This document shows, one piece after another, positions 1-8,145 of a stretch of 24,217 bases of DNA (position 1 is its first letter; each line of letters begins with the position of its first letter). The notes under the pieces were generated by a model that was given only the letters and a program-made list of their open reading frames with translations, searched no databases and was not told the origin of the DNA. Location of the stretch: positions 1 to 24,217 of IMG/VR virus record IMGVR_UViG_3300046817_001311. One strand, 5' to 3'. The stretch comes from a virus. The position numbers and the translations under genes are program-made.

Positions 1-3000
1 TTCAGCACGCTGTCCCAGTAGCCCTCGACCTCGGGGTGGGAGAGGACGAAGGTGTTGACCCAGCGGTCGAACTCGAGCTTCACGGCGGCGAGCTGGTTCT
101 GGCTCGACTGCTTGCGGTCGGCGCTGTAGCGGATGGTCATCGCGTTGTAGGTGTCCCACGAGTCCTGAAGGGTCTTCAGGCTCTGCGTGTGCCACGCCTG
201 CGGCGCCTGCGGGTCGTTGACCGCCACGCGCATCTCCTTGATGGTCTCCTGGCGACGCTGGCTGCCGGAGCCCGTCTGGAGCTCGGTGGCGAACAGCGGG
301 TGAGCGGCCAGGTAGTCCTGCTGCCATCGGCCCCACGTCGCCGTCATGGCCTGCTTCTGGGCTGTCGTCTTGGCCTGCGCCAGCATGTACTTGTAGCTGT
401 CGGAGGCGTTGAAGTAGGGCTGGGCGGCGACCTTGAAGTACATGGAGCGCACGAACTCCTCAGGCGTCTGGCGCACCCGCAGGTCGTTGGCGAGCTGGTC
501 GTCGTAGGCGCCCCGGTCGATCTCGTTGGCAGGATCGCCGGGCTTGGCCGGTGGGATGAACCACGGTCCGGCGTTGGGGTTGGCGTTGATCCAGTTCTTG
601 TTGGCGTCGTAGAAGTCGATCGAGCCCTGCGTAATGGGGATGCGGGCGCCCGAGGGGGTCTTGGTGTTCGGCTCGGTCAGGGCCAGCGTGTTGTAGGCCT
701 GCCACGGATCGACGTTGGGATGCTCGGCCAGATACTGCGCGGTCCCTGCCTGGATGCCCATGTTGCGCACGATCTGGAGGTAGTCGGCGTCCATGACCCC
801 GGCCGGGTCGTCGACGCCGGCGCCGGTGAGCTGAGCCATGAGCGATCCCGGGTTGCCCGTCTGTGACAGCGTGGGCGAGCCGGGAGTGATGAAGCCCGTC
901 AGGGCCTGAGCGACAAGGAGAGTTCGAGCATGACCACGGAGTTTCCGGAGGAAATCCTGCACGTCGAGGTCACTGGCGTTTTCGGGGAGACCCTGTCCGT
1001 TCGCTTGCAGGATCTTCGCGGCTGCCATCATTGCGGCTGCGTACTTGCCGTTGGAGTCATCCGCCGTGAACGCGTCTACGAGGTTCACCACACTCGATGG
1101 GAAGAACGCACGGAGTACGCCCTTGTTCGTCCCGCTTGGCCCGAGAAGTGCGTCCTGCACCGGCTTGAGGTCGGGGAACTGCGAGCCGATCAGTCCGATC
1201 GGGACGGACAGGAGCGGTGTTGCGCGCGGTGCCCCGAACTCCTGGAGCCCGGGGAGCATGGCGGAGGGCTGGGTCTTCATGAGGGCGCCGGTGCCGAGGA
1301 CGCTCCCGAATCCTGGAACATGCCCTAGCGCCTCGGTCAGCAGACCCGAGCCGGGGTACACGAACCAGTCCTGGCCGTTGGCGTCGGTCTGGATGAGGCC
1401 GCCCGACTTCATGCCGTCGTAGGCCAGGCGCCCCTTCTCGATGGCCTCGGGGGCGATGCGCAGAGTCTTGGCCCAACGCTTCACCATGTTCTCCTCCGCG
1501 AACTGGAACGGGAGGAAGGGCTTGGCCTGGTCCGCGAACTGGCTGCGGAACTGGTGGGAGTGGACGAACGGCATCGTCATGTTGACGGCCTGCTCGATGG
1601 CCTGGTCGGTGACGTGGGTGACGAGGTTGCGCTTCTCCTCGCTGGCCGTCATCAACAGCTTGGCGTTGTTGTCGTCGGACACCACGGCGTGCATGGCCGG
1701 ACCCATGCTGTTGCGCACGTCGGCCGCCACCGCATCGGACCATTCCGATGGAATACGGCGTTTGGCGGCGGCGGGCATCATGTCGTCCCATGCCGTCAGG
1801 AGACGGTCGCCGGGACGGTTGGAGGCGTCGGGCCACAGGTGGGGCATGTGGGCCTGGAGGGTCAGGTTCTCCTCGGCCAGGCCGTCCTTGCCCGCTGCCC
1901 GGAGCTGGGTGGCGCGGTCGGCCAGGGCGCTGATGGCGTCCTGCGGCGTCGAGCCCAGACCCCGGAGCCAGTGGTTCACGTCCTCGACGCTGGAGAGCGT
2001 GCCCTCGTTAGCCGCCTGAGCCTGCCTCGCGGCCATGCGTACCAGGCTGCCCGAGGTCGTGGCGTCGAGACCGGGGGCGATCCGGTCGAGGGCATCCAAC
2101 AGCTCGGGGTTGCGGAGCCAGTCGAGGGAGGCCATGCCGTCGCGGTAGGCGATCGAGAAGTTGTGGAAGGCCAACGGCTTCCTGATGATGGCGTCCACGG
2201 CGGGGCCGATCACCCGGTTGAAGCCGAAGCGCACCGCCCGGTCCCAGAAGGTGTTGCCCTTGATCTGGGTGTAGACGGGGCCGAGGGCCACGTTGGGCAG
2301 GTCCGTGCCGCTGGAGTCGATGACGTCCTTCACCGATGAGCGCAGCACCCGCGCGCCCTTCTCCATCGTTCTGAACCCCTTCTCGTCGTCCATGGAGTCC
2401 ATCACCATGGGAGCGAGAATCTCGTGGAGGATGCGCCGGTCCCCGTTGTCGCGGAGCCGGTATTCCCATGGAATCTCCCGGGGGTCCACGAAGTTGCCGG
2501 CCTCGTCGCGGAAGCCCTGGGGCGGGTCCTCGTTCATGGCCTGCCCGGCGGGATACTGGACGCCGTCGTGGCTGTAGATGTTGGAGTGCAACTGCTGGGT
2601 CATGTTGCCCTCCTCGTCGTAGGCCTGCTGGAGCGCCTTGGTGGGCATCACCCGGTCCTCGCGCACACCGGCCCGGAACTTGGTGTTGATCTTGTCGGCC
2701 AGCGACTGCATGCGCTCCTGCACGGCGTCCTCGTAGGACATGCCCGGCACCTTGGGGCCGAAGGGAATCTTCATGCCGCCCTGGTTCACGCCGGTGACCC
2801 AGGCGCTCTCGGGGTCCCAGACGATGGCCACCTTGTGCTCGGTCTCCCCGACGATGCCGCCACCGATGTGGCCGAAGCCGTCGTAGCCCATCCCCGCCAG
2901 TTCCTTGGGCACCTCCTTGGACAGGAGCACGCCGAGGTCGGAGGGATTGGTGGCGTCCACCAGATGGTCGTCGAGGGTCAGCCGGTAGGCGTTTCCGATG

Positions 3001-6000
3001 GAATCGACCGGGCTGACGCCGTGGCCGTTCAGGTAGGTCTGGAGCTCCTGGCCGAGCTGGTTGTCCTCCAGCCCCAACTTCTTGCCCGCCGCGTCCATCG
3101 CCTTGACCAGATCGTCTTCCATCCCGGCGGTCGGATGGTCGAGGTCGAGGAGCTTGAACTTTCCATCGGTCGGCTCGACCCGGTAGGTCCGGGTGCCGGA
3201 GACGGCACTCTCGTCGATCGGGTCGAAGCCACCGCGCGAGTAGTCGTAGGCGATCTCGGGGTTGTCGGTCATGTAGAGGCCGGGGCCGTACAGGCTGCCC
3301 GGGTTGCCCTCGGCGAAACCGGGGTTGGGGTGCTCGTCGTACCAGGCCTGGGTGGTGCCGTGGTACCACTGGCCCTCGGTGGCGCCGGCGGCCGGGTCGA
3401 ACATCTCGATGGGGCCGCGGGTGGTGCGGACCATGGGCGTGCCCTGGGGCACGATCTGGGCCTTGTAGGTCATCGCGTCGCTGTTGACCATCCACGCCCG
3501 CTTGCCGTTGTCCACCATCGGCTTGCCCACGCCGTACATGTCGCCGTCGCGGAACTTCATCACGTCGGCCGGGAGGTCGGCGTAGGAGTACACGCCCGAT
3601 TCCGCCGGAATCTGGGCCGCGTCCTGCCAAGGGGTCTGGAGCACCCGGCTGATGTCCTCGGCCACCTTGGGGTCCTGGAAGGCCATGGCCATGAGGGGCG
3701 TGACGCCATGCCCGGCCTCGTTGGCGTTGCGGATCATCTCGTCCCACGTCGCCGGACCGAGGTGGGCCATGGCGTTGGCGAAGGAGTCGAGATGGTCGAG
3801 ATGGTCGAGGGCGGGCGAGCTGATCTGCTGGAGACCGGTGAGGAGGTGCTCGTAGATGTTGGCGTAGATGTTGTTGGGGTCGGCCGCCGAGCTCATCAGG
3901 TTGGCGAACGCCTGCGGCTCGGCCGTGGGGAAGTACATGCGGGTCACACCGCGCGCCGGGGCCTGGGCGACCGGCATGCCCGAGGGGCTGGTGTGGGCGT
4001 AGTGGGAGCGGGTGAGCTGCGTCGTCCACTCCGGCTTGCGAGCCTCGTCGGCCAGACCGTTCTGCATGTGCTCGAGGAACTGGTCGGCCGTCTTCCACTC
4101 GGTCGGCAGCTCCTGGCCCTGGTGGGCATGGAGGAGGAGGGCGTACTGGTGTTGGAGCATGGGGTCGACGTTGATGTCGAGAAGGGGGGCGACCTTTCTT
4201 GCCTGCACCCCCCGACCGGCTTCGTTCAGCCCGGCCCGCACCGCCTTGACGATCCCCTCGGAGTCCATATCGCCCAGAGGCAGGTTGCGGTAGACGGCCT
4301 CCTGGAGCTGAGGGTCGCGGATGCGGCTGACGAGATTCTTGATGATGCGCTGGTTGGGCTCGCCGGTCTGGGATTCCACCAGAATCTGGCGCACCATCGG
4401 GTCGCCCACCGCGCTGACGGCCTCGTGCCCGGCCCGCACCGTCTCCGGGCTCAGGCCATCGGGCATGTAGTGGGTGAAGAAGTCCTGGACGGTGGGAGCC
4501 TGGAAGGGGTCCTCGACGTACTTGGAGTAGTCCGAGTGCAGGCTGCTCATGAAGGTCGGGTCCTTCTCGATGTACTTGCGCTCGAACTGGCCCCGCAGCG
4601 GCAGCATCATCTGGTCGTCGATGTTGCCCGAGCGTGGGTCCCACGTCTTGACCATCTGCCCGTAGTTGTTGCCCGTCCACTGGTTGTCCCACGGTCCCGT
4701 CCGGTTCGACGAGACTTGGGCCATCAGCCGATCGCCCACCGGCCCCGCGAACTGCTTGGCCGCGTCCACTACGTCAGGAGCCATCCCATGAAAGAACATG
4801 TCCCGTACGGAGCCCTCGGGGCTGATCAGCGTGCGCAGGCGCGGCGACAGGCCCTCCACCAGGTTCGGGGCAGCTCCGGTCTGGAGGGTGGACCGCACGA
4901 AGTCCGAATAACTACCCAAGACCTGATCGGTGAAGCTCTGGCCGAAACCGACGCGATTCGCGATGCGCTCCAACGGGCGAACGTGGGCCAGGTACCGCCA
5001 GCGCTGGAGCCGCTGAGCTTCCTGTTCGCTGAGCGCGTCCGCGCCCAGATTGCCCGCCTTCGCCGCCAGCTCGTCTGCGACCTCACCCTGACCTACGGCA
5101 CGCTCCGCGAAGGTGCGGGCGTAGGAGCCGAGGCCGGAGCGGGCGATGAAGGCCAGCATCTCGTCGCCGGCGACCCGGGGGATGAACCCGATGCGCAGAA
5201 GTACCGAGGGTTTCCACACGCGGTTCATGGCGGTGTCGATGAGGGGCGTATCGACGACGTTGAGTAGGTCGTGCATGATGCCCGACTTCATGCTCGCCCG
5301 GCGCAGCTCCTGGATGTTCGGGATGGGCAGGTCGTAAGCCTGGTCCAGCACGACGAGCTGGCCCACCGGCATGCGGCCGGCGGGCGTGTCGGCGCTGGCG
5401 TCGGACCCGAGGTAGTAGGCCTGGTTGACCTTGTCCCGGAACTTGGCGATCAGGTCCTCACCGCCCTCGATGCGGTCCACCCCGGCGCTTCTGAACCCCT
5501 CCTGCATGAACGCGGTGATGGCGTTGAGGCGCTGGCTGTCGTTCTGCCCGGCGAGGATGAAGTCCCGCCAGGCGTCGCGGGTGAGGCTGGGCATGCCCGC
5601 CGTGCGGAACATGTCGGTGAAGCGGTCGATCTCGGCTGCTGCATCGGGACTCACCAGGTTCACAGCGTCCCTCGTCGGTGCGAGACTGGTGAGACCCGAC
5701 AGCAGAGTGCCGACCTTGCGGAGGGGGTAGCCGATGACGGGGACGCCGGCTATTCCGTGGGTGGCCGAGTACAGCGTCCCAGGTTCGGGCGGTGTGATTC
5801 CAGCGGAAAACCCGAACTGGGCCAGCGTCTCGGGGTCGGTCGGGGGCAGATGGCTCTCGATGTCGGCGGTGTGGAGGAAGTCCGCCATGGTCTTCTCCAG
5901 GTCGGCGTCGTTGGAGGCGTCGATGACGGTCCCCATCAAACCCTTCACCGCGCCCCATGCTTGTCCGGTGCGTGTGATCCTCGGCAGCATCCGGACCTCA

Positions 6001-7544
6001 CCGGGCTTGGCTGCCTTCCCCACGATCAGATCGGAGAGTTGGTTGTTGTCCGAGAGCCAGCCGAGAACGTCATGACCGGTAACCGTCTCGAGATTATTTG
6101 CTCTGGCCCAATCGACGACCTTGTCGAACATTGGCTGGAGCTGCGGCGCCGTGTTCCGCAGGTCCTCGAACCCCTGAGCTCCCTGGGTAGCGGCACCGGC
6201 CAGGGTGTCGACGGTGCGGGTCCAGCTCGAATCGCGCCCGTAGAGGCTCGTCATCTTGGCCACGATTCCACCGGAATCGAGGGCGTCGAGGCCGTAGCGC
6301 GCTACGCGATAAGTCTCACTGGCTTTGGCCGCAGCGAGGGTTGGGTCGAGAGCCACGATCCAGAGGGCATCAGTGGCGCCGCTTACGAAACGACCCCAGC
6401 CCTGGGAGGGATCGAGCCCGATCGCGTGGGTCAGGTCGCGCCCGGGGCTGATCTTCCCTTCCTGGAGTGTCTGCACCGCCTGACGGAACGTTGGATCGGT
6501 CACGAGGCCCCGCAACTGTCCGTAGAAGGTGTCGTGCTGTGGCGTCCCCGGCGTGAAGGTCCGGTCCGCTATGCGCTGAATCCCTTTGTCATACGTGTTT
6601 GGATCGAGAGCGTCCCGGTTCCCGGCGAGGCTCGTGGCAATGTCGTACAGGCTCGGCTGGTCGGAGCCCCAAGCCACATCCTTGGCCAGGTTCGTCAGGC
6701 GGTCGTCGGTGAGCAGGCCGCGAGCTTTGCTCTGAGCGTCCGTCTTGAAGGTCTTCTCGCCGTCCCAGGAGGCCTGGAAGGCGTCGAACCAGTCCGATGG
6801 ATTCGTTACCGCAGCACCGGCCGTGGCCCCGAGGAGAGCCCCACCACCTATCGCAGCAGCGGTAAGACCCAGGCTGAGGCCGCCGGTGAATGGTGCCGCC
6901 GCCAGACCGGCCCCGGCGATAGCGCCGCCCGCGGCCCCGCCCAGCACCAGGCCCATGTTGGCACTGGGGTCGGTGGCGATGGCCCGGTAGGCGTGGGCGG
7001 GCTGGTCCTGAACCCAACGCAGACCTTCCATGGTCGGACCGGCTACGGCCCCGAAGGCGGCTCCGCCGGCATTAAGGGCGCCTCCGATGGCCTGGCCCAG
7101 CGGACCGGCGACGGGGCTGAGGATGCCTGAGAACCACGAGCCCTCGCTGTTCTGTGGTGGCTTGTAGCCGAGCTGGGCGGCGGCGGCCTGCTGCTGGGCC
7201 GTCATCTGGTTGTAGAGCGCCCGCTGCGCTCCCGGGCTGGAGTTCTTCAGGATGCCGAGGAAGCTGTCGAGGTTGGTGGCGGCGCCGGCGGCGGCGGCGT
7301 GGGTGGCCAGGTCGGCGTCGGAGTAGGGCGACTGGGCGAGCTGGAGCACGGCCTGGGGGTCCTTGGCCATGTCCGGCATCTGGGACAGCACCAGCTTGAA
7401 CCGGGCCGCCAGCCGCTGCTGGGAGGCGAGCGAGTTGGCCGTGCCCACCGTGGTCGGGTCGGCCACCACGTTGCGGTAGTAGGCGGTGAGGTCGGCGCCC
7501 TGGAGGTTCAGGCCCGCGGACGGCGTGCTCTGGGTGTCAGTCAC
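1..7544 (-). CDS. Giant virion-associated protein with ADP-ribosyltransferase-like segment (3' end outside window)
   Basis: One reading frame stays open for 2514 codons from a GTG at 7544 to the left edge without a stop, so the C-terminus is missing. The GTG follows GAGGAG with a 4-nt gap; the first internal ATG is over 50 codons in. Residues 135-168 and 196-245 are glycine/alanine-rich and hydrophobic, possibly membrane-inserting. Residues about 1390-1590 look ADP-ribosyltransferase-like: YHGT (H1395), GPGLYMTD (Y1424) and a late GETEHKVAIVW strand (E1569), matching the H-Y-E triad order of PARP/diphtheria-toxin types. Near residue 2009 a PFLPFQFAEENM stretch resembles, from memory, large phage internal proteins. 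It lies downstream of terminase and portal in the virion operon. I infer a virion-packaged, perhaps ejected, multidomain ('polyvalent') protein; the frame is secure, the function is not. Seven full 13-bp sites and one with a substituted right arm lie inside it. Confidence 0.85.
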   Translation of the reverse strand, partial: MTDTQSTPSAGLNLQGADLTAYYRNVVADPTTVGTANSLASQQRLAARFKLVLSQMPDMAKDPQAVLQLAQSPYSDADLATHAAAAGAATNLDSFLGILKNSSPGAQRALYNQMTAQQQAAAAQLGYKPPQNSEGSWFSGILSPVAGPLGQAIGGALNAGGAAFGAVAGPTMEGLRWVQDQPAHAYRAIATDPSANMGLVLGGAAGGAIAGAGLAAAPFTGGLSLGLTAAAIGGGALLGATAGAAVTNPSDWFDAFQASWDGEKTFKTDAQSKARGLLTDDRLTNLAKDVAWGSDQPSLYDIATSLAGNRDALDPNTYDKGIQRIADRTFTPGTPQHDTFYGQLRGLVTDPTFRQAVQTLQEGKISPGRDLTHAIGLDPSQGWGRFVSGATDALWIVALDPTLAAAKASETYRVARYGLDALDSGGIVAKMTSLYGRDSSWTRTVDTLAGAATQGAQGFEDLRNTAPQLQPMFDKVVDWARANNLETVTGHDVLGWLSDNNQLSDLIVGKAAKPGEVRMLPRITRTGQAWGAVKGLMGTVIDASNDADLEKTMADFLHTADIESHLPPTDPETLAQFGFSAGITPPEPGTLYSATHGIAGVPVIGYPLRKVGTLLSGLTSLAPTRDAVNLVSPDAAAEIDRFTDMFRTAGMPSLTRDAWRDFILAGQNDSQRLNAITAFMQEGFRSAGVDRIEGGEDLIAKFRDKVNQAYYLGSDASADTPAGRMPVGQLVVLDQAYDLPIPNIQELRRASMKSGIMHDLLNVVDTPLIDTAMNRVWKPSVLLRIGFIPRVAGDEMLAFIARSGLGSYARTFAERAVGQGEVADELAAKAGNLGADALSEQEAQRLQRWRYLAHVRPLERIANRVGFGQSFTDQVLGSYSDFVRSTLQTGAAPNLVEGLSPRLRTLISPEGSVRDMFFHGMAPDVVDAAKQFAGPVGDRLMAQVSSNRTGPWDNQWTGNNYGQMVKTWDPRSGNIDDQMMLPLRGQFERKYIEKDPTFMSSLHSDYSKYVEDPFQAPTVQDFFTHYMPDGLSPETVRAGHEAVSAVGDPMVRQILVESQTGEPNQRIIKNLVSRIRDPQLQEAVYRNLPLGDMDSEGIVKAVRAGLNEAGRGVQARKVAPLLDINVDPMLQHQYALLLHAHQGQELPTEWKTADQFLEHMQNGLADEARKPEWTTQLTRSHYAHTSPSGMPVAQAPARGVTRMYFPTAEPQAFANLMSSAADPNNIYANIYEHLLTGLQQISSPALDHLDHLDSFANAMAHLGPATWDEMIRNANEAGHGVTPLMAMAFQDPKVAEDISRVLQTPWQDAAQIPAESGVYSYADLPADVMKFRDGDMYGVGKPMVDNGKRAWMVNSDAMTYKAQIVPQGTPMVRTTRGPIEMFDPAAGATEGQWYHGTTQAWYDEHPNPGFAEGNPGSLYGPGLYMTDNPEIAYDYSRGGFDPIDESAVSGTRTYRVEPTDGKFKLLDLDHPTAGMEDDLVKAMDAAGKKLGLEDNQLGQELQTYLNGHGVSPVDSIGNAYRLTLDDHLVDATNPSDLGVLLSKEVPKELAGMGYDGFGHIGGGIVGETEHKVAIVWDPESAWVTGVNQGGMKIPFGPKVPGMSYEDAVQERMQSLADKINTKFRAGVREDRVMPTKALQQAYDEEGNMTQQLHSNIYSHDGVQYPAGQAMNEDPPQGFRDEAGNFVDPREIPWEYRLRDNGDRRILHEILAPMVMDSMDDEKGFRTMEKGARVLRSSVKDVIDSSGTDLPNVALGPVYTQIKGNTFWDRAVRFGFNRVIGPAVDAIIRKPLAFHNFSIAYRDGMASLDWLRNPELLDALDRIAPGLDATTSGSLVRMAARQAQAANEGTLSSVEDVNHWLRGLGSTPQDAISALADRATQLRAAGKDGLAEENLTLQAHMPHLWPDASNRPGDRLLTAWDDMMPAAAKRRIPSEWSDAVAADVRNSMGPAMHAVVSDDNNAKLLMTASEEKRNLVTHVTDQAIEQAVNMTMPFVHSHQFRSQFADQAKPFLPFQFAEENMVKRWAKTLRIAPEAIEKGRLAYDGMKSGGLIQTDANGQDWFVYPGSGLLTEALGHVPGFGSVLGTGALMKTQPSAMLPGLQEFGAPRATPLLSVPIGLIGSQFPDLKPVQDALLGPSGTNKGVLRAFFPSSVVNLVDAFTADDSNGKYAAAMMAAAKILQANGQGLPENASDLDVQDFLRKLRGHARTLLVAQALTGFITPGSPTLSQTGNPGSLMAQLTGAGVDDPAGVMDADYLQIVRNMGIQAGTAQYLAEHPNVDPWQAYNTLALTEPNTKTPSGARIPITQGSIDFYDANKNWINANPNAGPWFIPPAKPGDPANEIDRGAYDDQLANDLRVRQTPEEFVRSMYFKVAAQPYFNASDSYKYMLAQAKTTAQKQAMTATWGRWQQDYLAAHPLFATELQTGSGSQRRQETIKEMRVAVNDPQAPQAWHTQSLKTLQDSWDTYNAMTIRYSADRKQSSQNQLAAVKLEFDRWVNTFVLSHPEVEGYWDSVL
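942..954. repeat. 13-bp palindromic site 1
   Basis: TTTCC-GGA-GGAAA. Inside the giant gene, which uses it as D-F-L-R-K codons. Confidence 0.6.
1742..1754. repeat. 13-bp palindromic site 2
   Basis: ATTCC-GAT-GGAAT, giant gene, read as RIPSEW. Confidence 0.85.
2462..2474. repeat. 13-bp palindromic site 3
   Basis: ATTCC-CAT-GGAAT, giant gene, read as EIPWEY. Confidence 0.85.
2775..3377 (-). other. ADP-ribosyltransferase-like domain within the giant protein
   Basis: This segment (residues about 1390-1590) starts with GQWYHGTT, continues with GPGLYMTDNPEIAYDYS, and ends with GYDGFGHIGGG and EHKVAIVWDPES. In the ART superfamily the first His lies in an HGT/HGS turn, the Tyr in a G-[LI]-Y strand, and the Glu before a terminal beta strand. 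H1395, Y1424 and E1569 are candidates for these. The domain call is from motif recognition only; no profile search was possible. Confidence 0.6.
2992..3004. repeat. 13-bp palindromic site 4
   Basis: TTTCC-GAT-GGAAT, giant gene, read as DSIGN. Two extra near-misses lie at about 3161 and 6792. Confidence 0.8.
3599..3611. repeat. 13-bp palindromic site 5
   Basis: ATTCC-GCC-GGAAT, giant gene, read as QIPAES. Confidence 0.9.
4373..4385. repeat. 13-bp palindromic site 6 (one mismatch)
   Basis: ATTCC-ACC-AGAAT, giant gene, read in the third codon phase as ILVES. Confidence 0.7.
5797..5809. repeat. 13-bp palindromic site 7
   Basis: ATTCC-AGC-GGAAA, giant gene, read as FSAGI. Confidence 0.75.
6265..6277. 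repeat. 13-bp palindromic site 8
   Basis: Consensus ATTCC-ACC-GGAAT, giant gene, read as DSGGI. Confidence 0.95.
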
Positions 7545-7557
7545 TCAGCTCCTCGGT

Positions 7558-7570
7558 ATTCCGGTGGAAT
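7558..7570. repeat. 13-bp palindromic site 9, intergenic
   Basis: ATTCC-GGT-GGAAT (consensus on the minus strand), between the 43-aa stop and the GAGGAG of the giant gene. Confidence 0.95.
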
Positions 7571-7701
7571 CAGAGCCAGTAGCCGCAGCGGTCGAACATC
7601 AGCCCGACGTAGCGGTTCATGTGCGGGATGCCGCACACGATGGTGTGGACGAAGGTGTGGCCGTGGGTGATGAGCCACCAGAGAGGTTCGTAGCCGTTCA
7701 T
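7570..7701 (-). CDS. Small 43-aa protein between the 148-aa protein and the giant gene
   Basis: The ATG at 7701 overlaps the stop of the upstream 148-aa gene (ATGA), and the frame ends in TGA at 7572-7570. The product is 43 aa, rich in aromatic residues and histidine (PLWWLITHGHTFVHTIVCG). It has two cysteines and a hydrophobic central stretch that could be a short membrane segment. The stop codon shares one base with a 13-bp palindromic site that precedes the ribosome binding site of the giant gene. I do not recognise a family. Tight coupling on both sides supports it as a real gene. Confidence 0.6.
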   Translation of the reverse strand: MNGYEPLWWLITHGHTFVHTIVCGIPHMNRYVGLMFDRCGYWL

Positions 7702-8144
7702 CCGAGTCCTGCCCTTCTTGCGAGGTCGAGTAGGTAGGGGTCACCGGTGGCCTGGGCCAACTGCTGCCAGATGGGTGTGGCCGCCGCCGCCGCGGTGGCC
7801 GGTCCCAGTGCCTCGGGTCCGGCGCCCGGTCCGGCGGCGAGGCCGTTGGAGACCGAGACGCCAGGGTAGGCGGTGGGGGCGTTGAGGCGCCCCTGCACCG
7901 CCGGCATGGCCTGGGCGGCGGCACTGGCGGCATCGTTGATGTCGGGCGGTGGGGCCGGAGGCTGCTGAGGCGTCAACTTAGCTGCCCTTTGCCTCGCCGC
8001 GGCGATGCCCTGGGTGATCTGCTGGTCCCGCTGGGCGTTGCGGTCGGGGATCGGCGCCACCTTGTTGGCGTCGGCCATGGCGACCTTCTGCCCGTAGCCG
8101 GGGCTGGGCATGTTCTTCAGGTTCTGGTTGCCGTTGCGCGGCAT
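7698..8144 (-). CDS. Ala/Pro-rich 148-aa protein downstream of portal
   Basis: The ATG at 8144 begins one base after the portal stop codon. The 148-aa product is low-complexity, rich in Ala, Pro, Gln and Gly, with a basic N-terminal third (about residues 1-60), a PAPPP stretch and a short helical C-terminus (WQQLAQATGDPYLLDLARR). No catalytic motif is visible. Its place between portal and the giant protein suggests a small virion-assembly or scaffold-like factor, but this is positional inference only. It overlaps the following 43-aa gene by ATGA. Confidence 0.75.
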   Translation of the reverse strand: MPRNGNQNLKNMPSPGYGQKVAMADANKVAPIPDRNAQRDQQITQGIAAARQRAAKLTPQQPPAPPPDINDAASAAAQAMPAVQGRLNAPTAYPGVSVSNGLAAGPGAGPEALGPATAAAAATPIWQQLAQATGDPYLLDLARRAGLG

Positions 8145-8145
8145 G

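Noticed and set aside
2008-4692. An 894-codon minus-strand frame
   Set aside because: It is an out-of-phase shadow of the giant gene, very rich in Arg, Pro, Gly and Gln, with no recognisable fold and no ribosome binding site.
2424-7130. Two very long plus-strand open frames (947 and 619 codons)
   Set aside because: They lie antisense to the giant gene, are dominated by Val, Gly, His, Leu and Arg runs, lack Shine-Dalgarno signals and lie in a phase where high GC3 of the true gene removes stop codons.
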